Shown here: in pieces, positions 11,517-22,092 of the stretch
Layout of the letters: each line of letters starts with the position of its first letter
How positions within the stretch are numbered: position 1 is the stretch's first letter
DNA from: Tilletiaria anomala UBC 951
Taxonomy: Eukaryota > Basidiomycota > Exobasidiomycetes > Georgefischeriales > Tilletiariaceae
Direction: 5' to 3'
Assembly (NCBI RefSeq): GCF_000711695.1
Contig: NW_013546966.1
Coordinates: forward strand, 50,832 to 114,831
DNA: 64,000 bases
Notes under the pieces: model-generated
Seen by the model: the letters and a program-made list of their open reading frames with translations, nothing else
Told to the model about the DNA's origin: nothing
The model's database searches: none
Position numbers and translations under genes: made by a program

Positions 11517-14500
11517 ATGCCTGCATCTTCATCATCAGACAAGCCAGGGCATGTACCGGCCCTCTCGCGCCGCATCACAGCATGCGACGCCTGCAGGTCG
11601 CGCAAAGTCAAGTGCCTCTACCCACCTGGCAGCGACGGCCCACCGTGCATCCGGTGTCTCAGCTCCGGCTCCAAGGAGCTCCTGGACAAGTGCAAAGTGC
11701 AGAAGAACTTGCAAGACATTCTGGACGGGGACAAAATCTGGAAGGATGAGGTAGATGATGCGCTTGCAACGCTCAGGGAAGAAGTGCAGCGACTAAAACG
11801 ACAACTAGGGGAGCGATCAAGTTCGCCGGAAGACAGGCGAGATGAGGCTGCTTCGCGGGCTGATTGGCCACTCGGCAAGCGACGGCGCCTACATCGCGAG
11901 CACACCGACATCCCTGCAAAAGATGTAGCAAATGATGATTCCTCTGGAGAAGGCCCCGCGGATTCGAGGTTGCATGTCGCAGCTGCCGCCCCGGGCGTGT
12001 TGCTGCGTCAAGTTACAAGCGCCGGTGCGCTACAGCGTCCAGCTGCATCCGTGTCTTTGGGGCGGCGCACTCAACCTAACGCAATCGGCAACGCCACTAG
12101 TGCTATTTCAGAATGGCTTCTCGATCAGGAACAGACTGATGGCCTGCTAAAACAATACATCGACACGTTGGACGGTTATGCGTACGATGTCATTGGCGGT
12201 CCCGCAAGCATGTGGAGTGCCGATCTCGTCCTATCACGTCTGAGAGTGGAAGGTCAGATGCAGCTCACGGCCGTGTGCGCGATCACAGCGATGCACTCCT
12301 CACCGTCCAGACCTGCCGCTCCGACAAGCGTACTCTGCGACCAGCTGTACCTGGAGTGCATCCGCCTCTCCGCGCTGCAGGCCTTCTCGCGCAACAGTTC
12401 GCTCGACGACATCAAGGCGCTTGTCCTTGGCTCGTACCATTTCCGCGAGCTGTCCTGGATCCTGACGTCTGTCGCTGTGCGGATTGCGACAGAGCGCGGG
12501 CTGCAGGAGAGCTACAAGCGGTGCTTGAAGGCTGCCCATGGAGGGGACACCGCCGGAGGGGCTGATGCAGAACGAGCGGCGACGCACGAAGACCCAGGCA
12601 CGAGCCTGCACCCGCGCACCGAATGGCTGGGCGAGAGCAGCGGCGGCGGCGGCGCGCGTGACGCTGACATCGGAGCGAAGAACAATGACCGCGATGTACA
12701 GCAAAAGCAGCAGCGTAAAGCGTACGAGGAAGCCAGACTTTACTACCAGATCTACGTCGCGGACCACATGGCGTCCATTCCGCACGGGCGTCCACCGCTT
12801 ACACGACAGCATGCTGCTATCAGAAGGGCAAGAGACTGGCTGGACCTGTCGCTATTGACTGGGCCTGATGACGGTGAGCAGCGCAGCGGGCGGTCACCCA
12901 TGAAGCATGGAAGTGTGAGTTGCATCAATGACAAACGTTCCCGCTTCTCTCTCTCCCTTTCGGCGCCAGTGTTCCTCATTTCGCAAGTCGAGCTGCACGA
13001 GATCGCACATGATGTGCTGGACGAATTCGGCGTCGATGTGCACGAGAGGCTCAACCCCTCACAGCTGACGTTCGCCGCGAAGTTCAACGACCTCCTCGAC
13101 CAATGGCATGAGGAGTGGCAGGCGACATTCGAGGCGCGCAGATCGTACTCGCGCCATCGCCATTCTTCGTCTATTGAATCTGCCGGGGGTGCCGCGGCAT
13201 GTACGGGCAGCAGCACGGTGAGCAAACGACGCACGCTTGCGCTGGAGGTGGAGTCGTTCCATCGCTTCTACTACCATGCGATGCGGCTCTGGCTGAAAGC
13301 GCACGCGTTCAGGTGCCCCGAAGAGGAAGCGATACAGTTCGAGTCTGACGCCCCGACGTCATCGGACGCTGAGGTGCTGTACAGCATGGCGATTGGCGCG
13401 GTCCAAAGCGCGCACTACATCCTGCGCGCTGCAGCGCAGTCGCACGCAAGCTATACTGGCGGGCGAGCTGGCTCGTCTTGCTCCGACGCCGACACCGACG
13501 CGTGCAGCATCCTGGGGCTCAGGGAGCATCTGCGCGGCCTGCCGCTGTACGTACACACGATGATTGGCTTTGCAGCGGTCTTTCTGGTGCGCGTCTCGCG
13601 CTCCGCTGAAACGGCTGGGCTGCGCGGCTGCGAGCCAGAAGCGGTGCTGCGCAGCGTTGACGACGCCACAGCCGCGATCGAGGCGCTTGCGCAGCGCGTC
13701 GCGGTGCAGCATATTGCCCACTCCCTCGCACCTGGCTTGCGCAGCCTCGCGAGCGGGTACAGGTCGTTCGTCGCCGTCGCTGCTGCTGCTGCTGCTGGTG
13801 AGAATTCGTGCAGGCGGTCCGCCGCAGATCCGCCGTCGGCCACCCAGGGTGACTCCAGCGCCGGACACAGCCAGCGCGATGTGCTGCTCTGGGCGATCAG
13901 GACGCCGTCGAGCTCGGTGCACTTTGCGACCGCTTCCGGGACCAGGTCGGTGCTGCTGCGTAGCAAGAGCGCCATCGAAGCGCGTGCTGGCGCTGGCGGC
14001 GAGCGCCATCGTAGGTCCAACGTCAGCCACGAGCGCACGGGCGTGACCGGCGCTGCTCGCAGCTTAGGGCCGGAAGCTGCGCTCGTCCCAATACCGTCGC
14101 CGTCGCTGCTGCAAAACTTTCGCTGCGGACCCGACGGCGACGGTACCGTCATTAGTAGTAACAGTGGTGGCGGCAAAGACGCATACGGCGTTATGCACCT
14201 CTCCAATATGCTTTCATCCAGCAGGAACGGACTGCAACAGAAACAGCAGCAGGCTCAGCAGACTCAGCAGGTACCTCAGTCGTCCTGGTCATCCCCGCAC
14301 GCGGAGGCGGAAGCAGCAGCAGAAGCGGGCGCAAGCCCTGAAGCCGGTTGCATGTTCTCCACGCAGCCGCCGGGCGACATGGCCGCTGCGACCCCGTCGG
14401 CATGGGCGGCAGAGCGAGGCCTGCTGACGGGCGCATCAACGGCGGCCGCAGACCTTGACTTTTTCCTCAACAACTTTGACCTGCTGAGCGATTTTCGTAC

Positions 14501-14840
14501 GCTATCTGGCCTCGATTTTGCAAGCCTGTCACATGCTGCAGGAGGTACCACCACCACGGCCGGCGGCGGCGGGGAGGTTGCTCACCTGCAGTATGGCCAG
14601 CAGCAAGCGCAGCAGGAGGAAGGTTTGCAGTCACATTGGCCCGTGCATAATGGCCAAGTGAACGAAAATGGATACGGACATAGCAATGGAAACGGCATGG
14701 CGTGCGCGAGCGGCTATGCGCACGGACAAGGACCAGGCTACACGTCACATGATGCCTACAGCCATGCGCTGCACGATCCATCCACGGCGGCGTCCGTTGC
14801 TGGCAATGGCGCCCGTAACTTGTTCGCGGGTCTTTTTTGA
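11517..14840 (+). CDS. Zn2Cys6 fungal-type transcription factor
   Basis: Single long frame with one likely short intron (12913-12969, 57 bp, GTGTGAG..CAG with a strong pyrimidine tract), giving exons 11517-12912 and 12970-14840 and about 1088 residues. The zinc cluster is at residues 23-59: CDACRSRKVKC, then CIRC, then a final Cys. Its spacing is C-x2-C-x6-C-x10-C-x2-C-x11-C, with a longer last loop than the usual 6-8. A coiled-coil-like segment follows (VDDALATLREEVQRLKRQL), fitting dimeric DNA binding. The middle region matches the fungal regulatory domain of Leu3/PrnA-like factors: helices around VRIATERGLQ and YYQIYVADHMASIPHGRPPL. The C-terminus is Gln/Ala/Ser/Gly-rich and ends with an acidic-hydrophobic patch (DLDFFLNNFDLLSDF) that resembles an activation domain. 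Its targets are unknown; no metabolic cluster adjoins it. The intron length is a multiple of 3, so a retained form stays in frame. Confidence 0.9.
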   Translation: MPASSSSDKPGHVPALSRRITACDACRSRKVKCLYPPGSDGPPCIRCLSSGSKELLDKCKVQKNLQDILDGDKIWKDEVDDALATLREEVQRLKRQLGERSSSPEDRRDEAASRADWPLGKRRRLHREHTDIPAKDVANDDSSGEGPADSRLHVAAAAPGVLLRQVTSAGALQRPAASVSLGRRTQPNAIGNATSAISEWLLDQEQTDGLLKQYIDTLDGYAYDVIGGPASMWSADLVLSRLRVEGQMQLTAVCAITAMHSSPSRPAAPTSVLCDQLYLECIRLSALQAFSRNSSLDDIKALVLGSYHFRELSWILTSVAVRIATERGLQESYKRCLKAAHGGDTAGGADAERAATHEDPGTSLHPRTEWLGESSGGGGARDADIGAKNNDRDVQQKQQRKAYEEARLYYQIYVADHMASIPHGRPPLTRQHAAIRRARDWLDLSLLTGPDDGEQRSGRSPMKHGSVSCINDKRSRFSLSLSAPVFLISQVELHEIAHDVLDEFGVDVHERLNPSQLTFAAKFNDLLDQWHEEWQATFEARRSYSRHRHSSSIESAGGAAACTGSSTVSKRRTLALEVESFHRFYYHAMRLWLKAHAFRCPEEEAIQFESDAPTSSDAEVLYSMAIGAVQSAHYILRAAAQSHASYTGGRAGSSCSDADTDACSILGLREHLRGLPLYVHTMIGFAAVFLVRVSRSAETAGLRGCEPEAVLRSVDDATAAIEALAQRVAVQHIAHSLAPGLRSLASGYRSFVAVAAAAAAGENSCRRSAADPPSATQGDSSAGHSQRDVLLWAIRTPSSSVHFATASGTRSVLLRSKSAIEARAGAGGERHRRSNVSHERTGVTGAARSLGPEAALVPIPSPSLLQNFRCGPDGDGTVISSNSGGGKDAYGVMHLSNMLSSSRNGLQQKQQQAQQTQQVPQSSWSSPHAEAEAAAEAGASPEAGCMFSTQPPGDMAAATPSAWAAERGLLTGASTAAADLDFFLNNFDLLSDFRTLSGLDFASLSHAAGGTTTTAGGGGEVAHLQYGQQQAQQEEGLQSHWPVHNGQVNENGYGHSNGNGMACASGYAHGQGPGYTSHDAYSHALHDPSTAASVAGNGARNLFAGLF

Positions 14841-16701
14841 TACGCATGTACGCGTAGATGGGGGGAGACAGGCGTTGACGGGTGTGCTATACATGCACGT
14901 AGCTCTCTCGTTGCAACGCGCGTGCGGCTGACAGGCGGTGAGCTTTCGTACACCTTAGTGGAGTGAGTAAGCGCTGTCGCACAGCAAACTCGACGTGTCG
15001 AGCGAGGCCGAGGCTTGTTTTTCGGCTCGCGAGGGCTAGCTAGCTGGCAGGCAGGTAGGCAGGTTACGCCTCGAGTAAAAGTAGTTTGCGTGTGGCGAGA
15101 CCAAGTGACCTCCTGGGTGGACAGCGTACAAATGTAACAAGAACAAACTGGGCGTCGGAGACGATCAATCCAGCGGCATGCCTGTTGAACTATATTCGAA
15201 GAACAAGCCATCAACCCAACACTCTTCCAGGTCGGCCCCCCCCACCAAACGCAAGTTCAAGCGTACATTCAACGGCGTCGTCACCATGTATCATACTCTT
15301 CCTCACTCACGTGCAATGAATTGCTCACATACTCTCAGAACGAGCCCTGTATTAACCACATCAAGTACCAATATGTCATCGGATGTAGTTTGTAAAATAT
15401 ATAGTGATCGGCCCATTTAACCCTGAGCCTAACGCTCAATTTATTGGCGGACAGCCCCATCTCCCATAGGCCAGCCGCCTGCTGACGGCGCCTTTACTGG
15501 TACGCGTGACAGTGTCGATGCTGGTGACAGTCCATCATGGAAGGGAAAACTGGCTTCGCTATGGCCCGAATGCCGATGGTTATCTTCCTCGGAACGTTCT
15601 TTCCTCGTGATGCGACTCTTTTGGCCATCAGTAACATCCTCTTCGACTCCTCAGTCCAAGCTCGTGGATAGTGTGAGTAATAGAGTTTTCTATGCTTTTT
15701 TTTGCATGGCCCGGCTTGGATGGAGCACGAGCAGACGCGACCGCTCTGCACCGCACCGCAGAGCATCTTTCCTGTCACGCCGAGCGGGCTCCCCAGCAGG
15801 TACCTCCTGCCGAGTCCAACGCCCAAGGCATCTCCGGAGGAGAGGGCTGGAGCGCTCACTCGTCGCAAGGAGGGCATCAGGCTAGCTTGCGTAACCAGTC
15901 CCAGCCTCCACCTGGGACGCATGTGGGCGCGTTTCCAGCTGGACAAGCACGCGATGACAAGCAAGTATGCAGTGCCTCTGTTGATCACGAGGACATCATA
16001 TGGGCCACCATCCCGGAGTGGCTGCTCAGCTTGACGCAAGATGGACATCCCACCCTGTGCGCTACGCAAGCATCGAACGATTCTAACAGGCACGCCACAA
16101 ACAATACACGAGCTTGGAGATCAGAGTCGAAGCGAATGCTGCTGCTGCCGCCGCAATGAGTCAAGCTAGCCCCTTCCCCAGGGCAGCAAGCTTGCATTTT
16201 GGATGCATGTGTTGCTACAGAGTCAGCCTGTCCTTGGTTGGGTGAGGACGAGCTTGGTATTTGGGGGGGGGAAATAATGAGGGTGGACCAAGTAGGGTTG
16301 CATTCCACATCAGACTCTCTGTGAACCGGCTATGTAAGCGCGAAGGGAGCCGGTGAAGAAATGAAAAGTCACCGGATTCGATGGGTCGCCTGACGGGCTT
16401 TGCGGTGAATGTCGTCATGCCAGCGAATCTCGAATGTTACACAAATATGGGGCGAGATTTCTCCAGGCGAATCCATCCGCTAGAGCAACAGCCGGCCGCC
16501 GGCGCAGCATAGCATGGCATCGTGCAGCATGGGATGGAGATGCAGAGCAGCAACCCGATCATCGTCCCATGTCTGGCTCTGCCCATCTCTCTCTCTCTGC
16601 TTCCTACTTGGACAGTGCAACTCATATCCACTCCACGCACCATTCTGAAAGCTTTCGCCGATAGCCCCTTCGCAAACGCAAGAAGAGACGCACTGCACAG
16701 T
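14841..16701. other. Intergenic region of about 1.9 kb
   Basis: Lies between the Zn2Cys6 gene and the peroxidase. Overlapping open stretches on both strands at 15494-16159 have no recognisable domain and no consistent splice solution. A run of nine G occurs at 16263-16271. A pyrimidine-rich stretch at about 16585-16610 precedes the peroxidase start, as is common in fungal leaders. Confidence 0.5.
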
Positions 16702-17316
16702 ATGACCGGCGCCGCCTCTCCCCCGCCCTCCTTCTACGACCTCAAGGCCGAAAATGCCAAGGGCGAGATCGACTTCAACGATTTTAAGGGCAAGGTCGTC
16801 CTAGTTTTCAATAGCGCCACCAAGTGAGTCGAGTCGATTTTCGTGCGCAAGGCAGCGGCATGCTAGCGCCGAGCTCGTGCTGATGCTCCCCCTCTCCTTG
16901 CACTTTTTTTTCGCGTGGCACGCAGGTGCGGCTTTACGCCACAACTCAAGGAGCTGCAGGAGCTGCATGAAAAGTACAGCGAAAAGGGCCTCGTCCTGCT
17001 CGGCTTCCCGTCCAACGAGTTTGGCTCACAGAACCCAGAGGATGACGAAGAGGCCGCGACGTTCTGTCAGCGCAACTACGGCGTCGACTTTGGCTTTGCG
17101 AAAAAGTCTAACGTCAACGGCAAGGACGCTAACGAGGTCTTCCGCTGGCTCAAGAGGCAAAAGAAGGGCATCCTCGGCAGCGAGTTTATCAAGTGGAACT
17201 TTACCAAGTTTCTCGTTGACAAAAAAGGCGACGTCGTAGAGCGCTACTCGCCCCAAACTACGCCCTCCAGCATCGAGCCGACAATTGTCGAGCTGCTCGA
17301 GGAGCCCAGTCCGTAA
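16702..17316 (+). CDS. Glutathione peroxidase-like thiol peroxidase (Gpx/Hyr1 family)
   Basis: Two exons, 16702-16823 and 16926-17316 (102-bp intron, phase 2), 170 residues, the usual size. The peroxidatic Cys is C42 in NSATKCGFTPQL (Cys instead of the Sec of animal enzymes). The second motif reads LLGFPSNEFGSQ: Ser70 replaces the Cys found in most relatives (FPCNQF). The Cys equivalent to the resolving Cys of yeast Gpx3 is kept (C88 in TFCQRNYG). The KWNFTKFLVDKKG motif with the catalytic Trp/Asn is intact. Fungal members use thioredoxin and reduce lipid or hydrogen peroxide; Gpx3 also acts as an oxidant sensor for Yap1. An in-frame upstream ATG at 16534 would add 56 residues with a hydrophobic and then basic segment, a possible alternative targeting form. 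It converges on the NADH dehydrogenase gene. Confidence 0.93.
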
Positions 17317-17618
17317 CCAAGCACGGCAGCCAGGCTCTGATCGAGGCAGAGGCATCGCCTCTCAGCATGTACATAGATGCATACATACGCGCTCGCGTGT
17401 GCCTGCCCGCCTATGCTCAGCTTTCACCTCATTCCCCATTTCGCGCGCGCATTCTCCGACGCATGCTGGTGAAACGTGGGTGCAAGTGTGATTGCGTTAC
17501 ATTGCATTGCATTGCGTCGTGCCCGGCGGGGTGGAACGCGCACATGTCTCTACAGGTGTTCTATAAATGCGAAAGAAAAAACAAGCGGGACCTCCGCATG
17601 CGAGCGAGCGACGGCGCT
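17317..17618. other. Convergent intergenic spacer
   Basis: Spacer of about 300 bp between two 3' ends. It contains a short ATTGC-type repeat at about 17492-17516 and nothing else recognisable. Confidence 0.5.
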
Positions 17619-19958
17619 TTACTCTCTCGAGACATCACGCCCGAAAAGCGCGACCTCTGTATTCGCAGAGGGTGGCATCAACGCATTCCTTTGTCAGCCA
17701 GCGGTCCAGCAGCCAAGCCATGTCACACAATGTGGAGAAACAGGACTCACTCAGCCAGTCGGTTGCGACGAGTGCGCGGTTGCGGATCGAGAAGAGCATA
17801 CTCCAGTACGCCGACTGCCAGAAGATGTCTGCAATTGAACAAGCGTCCAGAGTCAATGCACGTGGTCAACAGGGGGAAACTGCACGCGCGAGAGAAGAAA
17901 GACCGCGGAACGTAAGACTCACAAGTCGCTACGCCGCCAGAGGCAAAGTCGCCGCCGAGCACAGGAATGTCGGCAATCGCCTTGTCCTTGCCAATGTATG
18001 CGAGCGATCCTGCAAAAATGTGCGCACCCGCCCGAGTCAGCACGATTGCCCTCTAATCCAGCTAGGCAGAAAAAAGTTGCACCTCACCCTGATGAGTGTA
18101 GTGGAACGGCTTGATCTTGCTAGCCCTGTTGAGCTGCTTCTCCAGCGCGAGGATCTCCTGCCGGACGGCGTCCGTCAGCGGCTTTCGGTTGGCCGCATCG
18201 ATCTTCCCCTCGAGCACGTCGACCTTGGCGAGCTGGTTGAAGACGCGCGCAAGGTACGCGCCCTGCTGCGAGGCGGCCTGCGCCGTCGGCGCGTACTGTG
18301 TCGCTGTCGCATCGCCCAGCGCAAAGATGGCATCTTCGGCGCCGTGCAAGCGCATGTGCTCGTCCACCGTCAGCCCGCGCCGGTTGGTCTGCGTCGCGGG
18401 TAGCTGCGCCATCAGGTCCCGCGTGATGGGCCGCGCCGTGTTGCCCGCGGCCCACACGAGCAGACCGTACGGAATGAGGATGCGTTCCCCGGACGGATCC
18501 TGCACGTGCACGTGCTCTGCGTCAACGTCCTTGACCATGTGCTTGAGCTTCAACTCAATCTCCTGCTCCTTGAAGTTGCTGATCGTGTAGTCGATCAGCG
18601 TCTTGCTGAACGAAGGCAGAATGCTCGGCAGCGCCTCGATCAGCGTCACTCGTACCCGGTCCGCCACCTCAGGGTACCACTTCTTCAGGTCGCCCCGCAC
18701 AAAGTCGCGCAGCTCCGCGGCGTACTCGACCCCTGTGGGTCCGCCGCCGACGACGACCATGTGCAGTAGCCGGTCAATATCCTCCTTGCTCGTCCCCGCG
18801 ATCGCGGCGGACTCGACGCAGTCCATCAGCCGGTTCCGGATCTGCTCGGCGTCAGTCAGCTCCTTGAGGAAGCACGCGTGTCGCTTTACCCCCTCGATCC
18901 CAAATGTCTGGTTCTCGCTGCCGACACCGTACACCAGGTAGTCGTATGGGATGGTCACCTTCCCCAGCGAGCCCTTGATCTCCGACTTGTCCTCGAACGT
19001 CACAGTCTTGCGCGCCACGTCGACCGTCTCGGCCTCGGCCTCGATCACCTGCACGCTCCGCCGCTTGAACCGCGTTGTGTGCCGCGTCGGCTGCGCGATC
19101 GAGCGCCCGTCCAGTGTGCCCACCGTCACCGACGGCAGCAGCGGCGTGAACAAAAAGTAGTTGTGCGGACTAATCACTGTCACGTTGTACTGCTCCGTGT
19201 CCACGTTCTTCAGGAATGACGTCGCTGCCCAGCCGCTACCCAGCACGACAATGTTCTTCTTCGACGGGTCCTGTGGCAGCTGCTCTGGAGGATTGCGCGT
19301 ATCGTAGATGTCTGCACGTACGGCCAGCGAGCACAATGTCAGTCATGATGCTTTTTTTTGTCAATATCGTGAAGTTTTTATCTGTATGCTCACAATACGC
19401 GACCGTACCCGTGCCGAGCACGACCGTCCAGCCGAGCCCGTTCCTCACGCGTCGGAAGAAGCCCTTCTTCTTCTTCCTTGAGCCGCCTCCGTTCCCATTC
19501 CCGTTTCCGTTGCTGCTCACGCTGCTAAAGTTCGTCTGTGCTGCCGCGGCTCCATCCGGCGCGTGCTTCAGCCCCGTCGACAAATCCTTGATGGCGCCGC
19601 TGGGAGTAGAGGACGAGGATGCTGCCTGGTTCGCACGGAACCAGCGTGACGTGAACAGCGTGCGCTGCTGCTGCTGTTGTTTTCCTGGCGAGAACAAAGC
19701 CACCGTTTCTTGCTTGCGCGTTGCCAAACCTGCGCCTGCGAGGCGCAGAGCGAGTGGCGCAGGTGCATGCGCAAAGTGGAAGCCTGTAGCAAACGTACGT
19801 GCCGGTCGGACGCAATCAAGGGCAGAGTCAGCGGTCAACTCCAAGCTCAGGCTCAAGAAGCATAACGTAAACGCTGTCCGTGAGCATGACTCACCTGAGC
19901 TCGCACCCAAGCTGCCGCGTTTCAGCGCCATGGCGCTGCTCCGTCCGGTTGGCGACAT
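17619..19958 (-). CDS. Alternative (rotenone-insensitive) NADH:ubiquinone oxidoreductase, NDE/NDI type
   Basis: Six minus-strand exons: 19958-19895, 19783-19394, 19311-18088, 18009-17923, 17828-17751 and 17656-17619; 626 residues. Both dinucleotide folds are present: NIVVLGSGWAATSFLKNVD for FAD and HMVVVGGGPTGVEYAAEL for NADH. The C-terminal membrane-anchoring region reads SAYWSMLFSIRNRALVATDW and ends FGRDVSRE, as in fungal NDE proteins. All junctions restore family sequence, including the 38-nt last exon. The N-terminus is Arg/Ser/Ala-rich, followed by a hydrophobic stretch (GWTVVLGTGTVAYYIYD), consistent with mitochondrial import and inner-membrane attachment. The side of the membrane it faces is not decidable here, and no EF-hand was seen. 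Start: ATG 19958, with ATG 19931 as the alternative. Intron 1 is 111 nt, in frame and free of stops, so its retention would alter the presequence. Confidence 0.94.
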
Positions 19959-22092
19959 GGCTGGCTGCGTCTTGACCGCTTGACCTTTGGCCTTGGGTGC
20001 TGGGTCGGCAGAGAGGTCGACACGAGAAGGATGCACCCGCTTTCAGATTTCGGCCTTGCTTCTCTGCTCTTCGCTTCGCCTGCGAGGGTGGAAGATGAAG
20101 GTTGTGAGGAGGAAGGCGGAGAAGAAGGAGCGGCCACTTCCTGTCGCAAAAAAAATATGCCAACCAAAAATCTAGCCCAATTGCGATTGATTCGTCATAT
20201 TTCTCCTTTGCAAAAAGAGGAAAGTTTCCAGGTTCCGCTCGGTAAACCTTTGCTCTTTCCGGGGGATTCTTTATGGAAAGCGCAAATTTCGCGTCTCCAG
20301 ATATCCGATGTCTCGGAATATAGCAACGGCCACAGAATTTTACGAAACAGGAACACGGCACGTGGATCGCGACGTCCGTTGCGCTATTTTTGAGACACCA
20401 TGACCTTGTCCTCGTCGTCCTCGCACGTCGTCTCGCACCTCGATAGACACTCCCATGAGCAGGGAGAGAGAGAACAGAGGACAGGTAAAGGCAAACGTGT
20501 ACAGTAACATGCACGCAAATGTATCTGCGTTGCAAGAAGCACGTCGTCCAGGCCTCTGTAAATGCTGAAATCTGAAGCTCTTCGTGATCACCCAGCTTCG
20601 TGCGCTTTGCAAAAAAAAAAACCAAAAGTACGGTTCAATCCTCGGCAATCTCGTCAATGCAATATATATATATATATACTTGCCAACGCGTCAAACATAA
20701 CCCAAGCTCTCACAAGCTTGCTCTGTAATGCATAGTTATCCCTGTTGCCTGCTCCCGATTCCCAAATCTTCTTTGGAATATGAACGCGGACGATGGATAA
20801 ACTGCCGGCGGTTCAACTTCAACCAACCCAGTTTCCTATCCTTGTGGCAATGTTGACCATCCGGCCGACGAATGGCCTCCTGAGACTAAGCAGGAAAGAC
20901 CAGACCTTGCCTTCTCGGGAAGAGTTGCACCGTACCCTGCAAGCTGTGTGCAGCCAAGACAGGTGTTTGTAACGAAATGGGAGCTGCCTTTGATAACGGC
21001 CGTCCTCGTGTCATCAGTAAATCCCCATTCGGTAAGCAAGCGTCATGTCTGATGAAGCAGTGTTGCTGCTTCAAGGGCTTGCATTTGTTCAGGGCAGACC
21101 GATCTCGCATCGGACGGAATGGGAGAGTGTCAACACCGGCCAAGATCTGATAGACTCCCCGCACGGATCCCCATCGGGCATTGGATGATATTATTCCAAT
21201 TAGCAACGCGTACGAGACTTGTTCTGCCCACGCTTCTGTGACTTCGCTTTCTCACTCCCCTCCCCCCCATCCCCCCTTGGTCCCGGCCTATGAATCTCTG
21301 GAGCTTCAAACCTACAAAGACCTCAGGGAACAGTCGACGGGGAACAACTGCAAGGGTTGCGATCATTTCAGTGTGACTGAAGAAGGCTGCTGGGAGTGCG
21401 CATGAGCTGCATGGAGGGCGACAGTAACGAGGAAGCCAAGGATCCGTACAAAGATCAATGCCACACTGCTGCTACTGCCTGCTAGTTTGGGGCCGAACCT
21501 CCCCACTTCCCTTCCTCCTTCCTTCTTGGCTATGGTATCGCGGAAGGAAGGCCTGTTGAACGTCAAAGACGCAGCCGACTTGGGGAGCCGTGTCTCGCTT
21601 CAGTCCTTGAAATGGGAAAGAGACGCAGGCGAACGCGTCGCGTGGAACGCCACCTAGGGTTACGCAACGCCCGAACCACTCAATAGAGAACGGGCACTAA
21701 TAAAGCAGTCATGTACGGTCATAGTAACATGGTAACCTCACTCGTTTAAAGCCGTCCTGTAATTAGATTGCTTGCTTCGAGCCACCGAGATGACAGTGCT
21801 CTTGTCTGAGCTGCATTATCGCATCTACAGCAGCATATGCAGTCAGGGGAACTACCGCATTGCTCAGTTGACGCCGCGGAGGTATCAAGTCAGCCTTGCG
21901 GGGCCGCCCACGGCGAGCCAGGGACATGGGATTGCACCTGGTATCAGCGCCATGAGCTAGTCGAATCTAGCACGGCCAGCTCATTTTGGGCAACATGAGC
22001 ATGCAATCTTGGGCCAAAGTCTGAGCTGATGAATCACTCGCTTCAACAAGCAGCTACCTCGATCCGCCTTCTCACAGCCGCTGCGGCTCGCT
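19959..22092. other. Divergent intergenic region of about 2.1 kb
   Basis: Upstream of both the NADH dehydrogenase and the F-box gene. It has an (AT)8 microsatellite at 20662-20678 and several A/T runs. No ORF with an ATG and a recognisable domain was found. Confidence 0.5.
20662..20678. repeat. (AT)n microsatellite
   Basis: Perfect AT dinucleotide run of 17 bases in the intergenic region. Confidence 0.9.

Noticed and set aside
13359-14206. Long minus-strand frames opposite the Zn2Cys6 gene
   Set aside because: Shadows caused by high G+C codon bias; plus-strand frame carries the recognised domains.
15494-16159. Overlapping open frames on both strands
   Set aside because: No domain, no consistent exon junctions, and no preferred strand.
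21363-21566. Minus-strand open stretch with a hydrophobic segment resembling a signal peptide
   Set aside because: Has only a TTG start and no continuation; likely chance.
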